This document shows positions 58,048 through 60,186 of a stretch of 60,186 nt of DNA, in pieces. The stretch is from Caulobacteraceae bacterium (GTDB taxonomy: Bacteria > Pseudomonadota > Alphaproteobacteria > Caulobacterales > Caulobacteraceae): the NCBI GenBank assembly GCA_003164925.1, contig PLRV01000037.1:74145-134330 (forward strand). Direction: 5' to 3'. Numbering within the stretch: position 1 is the first letter of the stretch; each line of letters starts with the position of its first letter. Both the position numbers and the translations under genes were made by a program. Below the pieces are notes generated by a model. That model worked only from the letters and a program-made list of their open reading frames with translations. It had not been told where the DNA came from and made no database searches.

Positions 58048-59562
58048 CTAACTACGCTTGAACAGGGCGCTCAAAATCGAGGCCTTGGCCTTGGGTTCAA
58101 TCGGCTCACGCCGGCCAATCAACTGGGCCAGGTGGTTGATGCCGTCCACGACCCGGCTCTTGGCGTTGACCTGCTCGAGCATCTGACCGTTGTTGGCCGC
58201 CTGGCCGAACAGCTTGGCGTCGAACGGCAGACACAGGGCCGGCGTCAGACCCAGAGCCTCGCCGAAGTCCTTCACCGGGATTTCCGGTCGCCCCTGCACG
58301 CCCACCTGGTTGAGCACCAGCTTGGGCGGGCCGTCGTTGGGCCGCCCCTGCCGGATCAGATCCACCAGGTTCTTGGCGTTGCGCAGGCTGGCCAGTTCGG
58401 GCGTGGCGACCAGCACCACGTCGTCCGCGGCCAGCAAGGTGCGCCGCATCCAGCTGGACCATAGATGGGGCAGATCGAACACCACGAACGGCGCGGTGCC
58501 ACAAATCTTGCCGACCACCTCCTCGAAGGCGTCGGGCGAAATGTCGTAGTCATCGTCCAGGGTGGCGGGCGCCGCGAACAGGCTCAGCTTCTCGGAGCAG
58601 CGCACCATCATTCGCTCCAGCAGCACCGGATCAAGCCGGTCGGGCTGGGACAAGGCGTTGGCGACGCCCTGCAGAGGGTCCTGATTGAAGTCCAGGCCCG
58701 CGGTGCCGAACGGCAGGTCCAGGTCCACCAGCACCGTGTTGGCCTGCATGCGCTCGGATAGGGCATGGGCCAGGTTGTGGGCCAGGGTCGAGGACCCTAC
58801 GCCGCCTTTGGCCCCCACCACGGCCACCGAGCGGCCGGTGAACGGCGCGGACGGATCAGCGTAGAGCCCGGCAATGGTGTTGATCAACTGCAGCGGCTGC
58901 AGGGGCGGAACCAGGTATTCGCTCACCCCTTGGCGCATCAGCTCCCGGTACAGGCTGATGTCGTTGGTCTCGCCGATGACCAGCACCTTGGTGCCGGGGT
59001 CGCATACCTCGGCCAGCCGGTCCAGGGCGCTCAGAAGGGCGGCCCCGCGCTCGCCGCTCTCGACGATGACCAGGGAGGGCGTCGGCTGGTTCTGATAAAG
59101 TGAAACCGCCTCGATCAATCCGCCCGTGTGGCTGGTGACCGCCGCGCGCGATAGGCGACGGTCGCGCACGGCCGCCTCGGCCACGGCGGCCGTTTCCGGC
59201 TTTTCGCAGAAGATATGGATAGCGATGCGCGGCACCCCGGCGCTGTTCAAGGCGCCTTCGAGATCGGCCTGCAGATCGCCTACGGGGTTGGGCGCGGGCG
59301 GAGTCGCGGCCGCGCCCAGCGGCTCATAGCTGTACTGATCGTCGAACGGACCTTGGCGCTCGGCGCCGGCGTGTTCGCCGAACGGGTCGTAGGCGGGCCC
59401 GGCGAAAGCGGTTTCATCGGCCGGCCCCAAGGCGCCGGCGTCGAATCCCAGGCCCGCGTCGGCCGCGGGCGACGACCATCCGCTCGGCGCTGGAGGCGTC
59501 GTGAATTCGTCGTCGGCCTCGAAGCCGGCTTCAAACGGATCGTCTCGGAGATTTCCGATCAT
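58048..59562 (-). CDS. cpaE: Tad pilus localization ATPase CpaE
   Basis: A 504-residue CpaE. A disordered acidic N-terminal 80 residues, a receiver-like domain (about 100-235; LSRAAVTSHTGGLIEAVSLY, TKVLVIGETNDISLY) and a ParA/MinD-like ATPase domain with deviant Walker A GAKGGVGSST (about 252-261) and VFDLPH. In Caulobacter it places the pilus machine at the pole. It follows cpaD. Confidence 0.95.
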   Translation of the reverse strand: MIGNLRDDPFEAGFEADDEFTTPPAPSGWSSPAADAGLGFDAGALGPADETAFAGPAYDPFGEHAGAERQGPFDDQYSYEPLGAAATPPAPNPVGDLQADLEGALNSAGVPRIAIHIFCEKPETAAVAEAAVRDRRLSRAAVTSHTGGLIEAVSLYQNQPTPSLVIVESGERGAALLSALDRLAEVCDPGTKVLVIGETNDISLYRELMRQGVSEYLVPPLQPLQLINTIAGLYADPSAPFTGRSVAVVGAKGGVGSSTLAHNLAHALSERMQANTVLVDLDLPFGTAGLDFNQDPLQGVANALSQPDRLDPVLLERMMVRCSEKLSLFAAPATLDDDYDISPDAFEEVVGKICGTAPFVVFDLPHLWSSWMRRTLLAADDVVLVATPELASLRNAKNLVDLIRQGRPNDGPPKLVLNQVGVQGRPEIPVKDFGEALGLTPALCLPFDAKLFGQAANNGQMLEQVNAKSRVVDGINHLAQLIGRREPIEPKAKASILSALFKRS

Positions 59563-59574
59563 CGGTCCGTCGTC

Positions 59575-60186
59575 CTAAGGTATGGCATTGGAGATCACGC
59601 CTGAGGCCTTGCTATCGGCGGCCGCCGAGGTGACCTCGCCCTTGCGGTAGGTTTGCATCACCGTCACGCGGCGACCGGCGTCCGCCGAACCGACCTGGCG
59701 GGGAGCGGCGATATCGGCGGGATCGGCGATCATGGCCGCGATGTTGGCGGTGACCGCGCAACCGAAATTGGATTGAACCGCGTTGTTTTTCGTGGCCGTC
59801 AGATCTTCCCAGCTCTGGCCGCAGGCGGGCACGTCGGCCTGGAAGTGCACGAAACTGACCTTGAGCGGGGCCTTGGCGTCTCCCGTGGCGTCATAGGCGT
59901 GCTGTTCTATCGCGGCGGCGGGCACCCCAGCGGCGATCAGCCGCTGGCGCACGGTCTGCGCGGCCCGGTAGGCGACGGTCGAGTCCGCCGGGTCCTGAGG
60001 GGCGTCGATCTGGATCGACCGGCCGCCGCCGTCGCGCCAGCGATCGGCCAGGGCGCGCACAGCCTCGTCCTGGGCCGGCGAGAGGCCGTCTGTGTGCACC
60101 GCCAGCAGGATCTGGTCGGTCTGGTCCTCGGCTTGCAGCTTGTACAGCTGGCTGGGCGTGGTCGCCGCCTTGGCCCGGGCATTCTC
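59575..60186 (-). CDS. cpaD: Tad pilus protein CpaD (partial, N-terminus off edge)
   Basis: The frame is open to the window edge; 203 residues are visible. The C-terminal CpaD pattern is clear: SFVHFQADVPACGQSWEDLT and NFGCAVTANIAAMIADPADI with two Cys, then PRQVGSADAGRRVTVMQTYRKG. CpaD is an outer-membrane lipoprotein-type pilus biogenesis factor; the signal region lies outside. Starts proposed inside (GTG 60099) are too short. Confidence 0.93.
   Translation of the reverse strand, partial: ENARAKAATTPSQLYKLQAEDQTDQILLAVHTDGLSPAQDEAVRALADRWRDGGGRSIQIDAPQDPADSTVAYRAAQTVRQRLIAAGVPAAAIEQHAYDATGDAKAPLKVSFVHFQADVPACGQSWEDLTATKNNAVQSNFGCAVTANIAAMIADPADIAAPRQVGSADAGRRVTVMQTYRKGEVTSAAADSKASGVISNAIP

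Noticed and set aside
56639-58051. Long plus-strand open frames opposite cpaF and tadB
   Set aside because: His/Asp/Gly-rich antisense shadows typical of high-GC codon bias.

Overview
The window looks like chromosome of a GC-rich alphaproteobacterium, most likely Caulobacteraceae (Caulobacter/Phenylobacterium type). The basis is a Caulobacter-style Tad/Cpa pilus cluster, an UrcA-family protein, a MucR/Ros regulator, dnaX next to the SRP RNA, and a kdsB-prephenate dehydratase pair. This placement is inferred from gene content; no database search was run.

Layout. (1) Positions 1-2089: left chromosomal flank, with the end of an unknown gene and gamma-glutamyltranspeptidase. (2) Positions 2090-2166: an intact tRNA-Arg(ACG). 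(3) Positions 2118-38373: an integrated genomic island of about 36.3 kb. It is bounded by a perfect 51-bp direct repeat of the tRNA 3' half, with a tyrosine integrase just inside the tRNA-proximal end. (4) Positions 38374-60186: right chromosomal flank, with an orphan kdpA, small secreted proteins, a class I glutamine amidotransferase, a single-domain response regulator, dnaX, SRP RNA, NADH pyrophosphatase, pheA-type prephenate dehydratase, kdsB, a membrane-anchored cytochrome c, an NlpC/P60-M17 peptidase pair, and the tad genes from tadC back to cpaD, which runs off the edge.

Inside the island, the left third (2.3-12.9 kb) holds mobility and control genes: integrase, ParA-like ATPase, RuvC-like protein, Xre regulator, a primase/helicase-like ATPase sharing a 20-bp operator with the Xre gene, a large serine recombinase, a HEPN-motif protein, a HerA/VirD4-type ATPase and an ArdC-type antirestriction protein. 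The middle (12.9-25 kb) holds secreted and envelope proteins arranged as two paralogous modules. Each pairs a TPR exported protein with an exported low-complexity protein carrying repeated [R/H]xF(G/R) motifs. Between them lie a phage-type repressor/Ner-like pair and an Xre-RES toxin-antitoxin operon. The right third (25.2-38.3 kb) has a four-gene transfer-like operon (membrane protein, coiled-coil protein, second VirD4/HerA-like ATPase, replication-relaxation protein), MucR, a two-gene membrane operon whose main protein has a caspase-like His/Cys signature, an HTH protein, a frameshifted BrnT/BrnA module, and a class II Fic protein flanked by direct repeats. It ends in a strikingly structured noncoding region next to attR.

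The island therefore reads as an integrative, probably mobilizable element carrying stability, anti-restriction and toxin/defence-like cargo. The best candidates for something undescribed are the paralogous TPR + FG-repeat secreted modules, the caspase-like membrane operon, and the nested 264-nt inverted-repeat structure beside attR.
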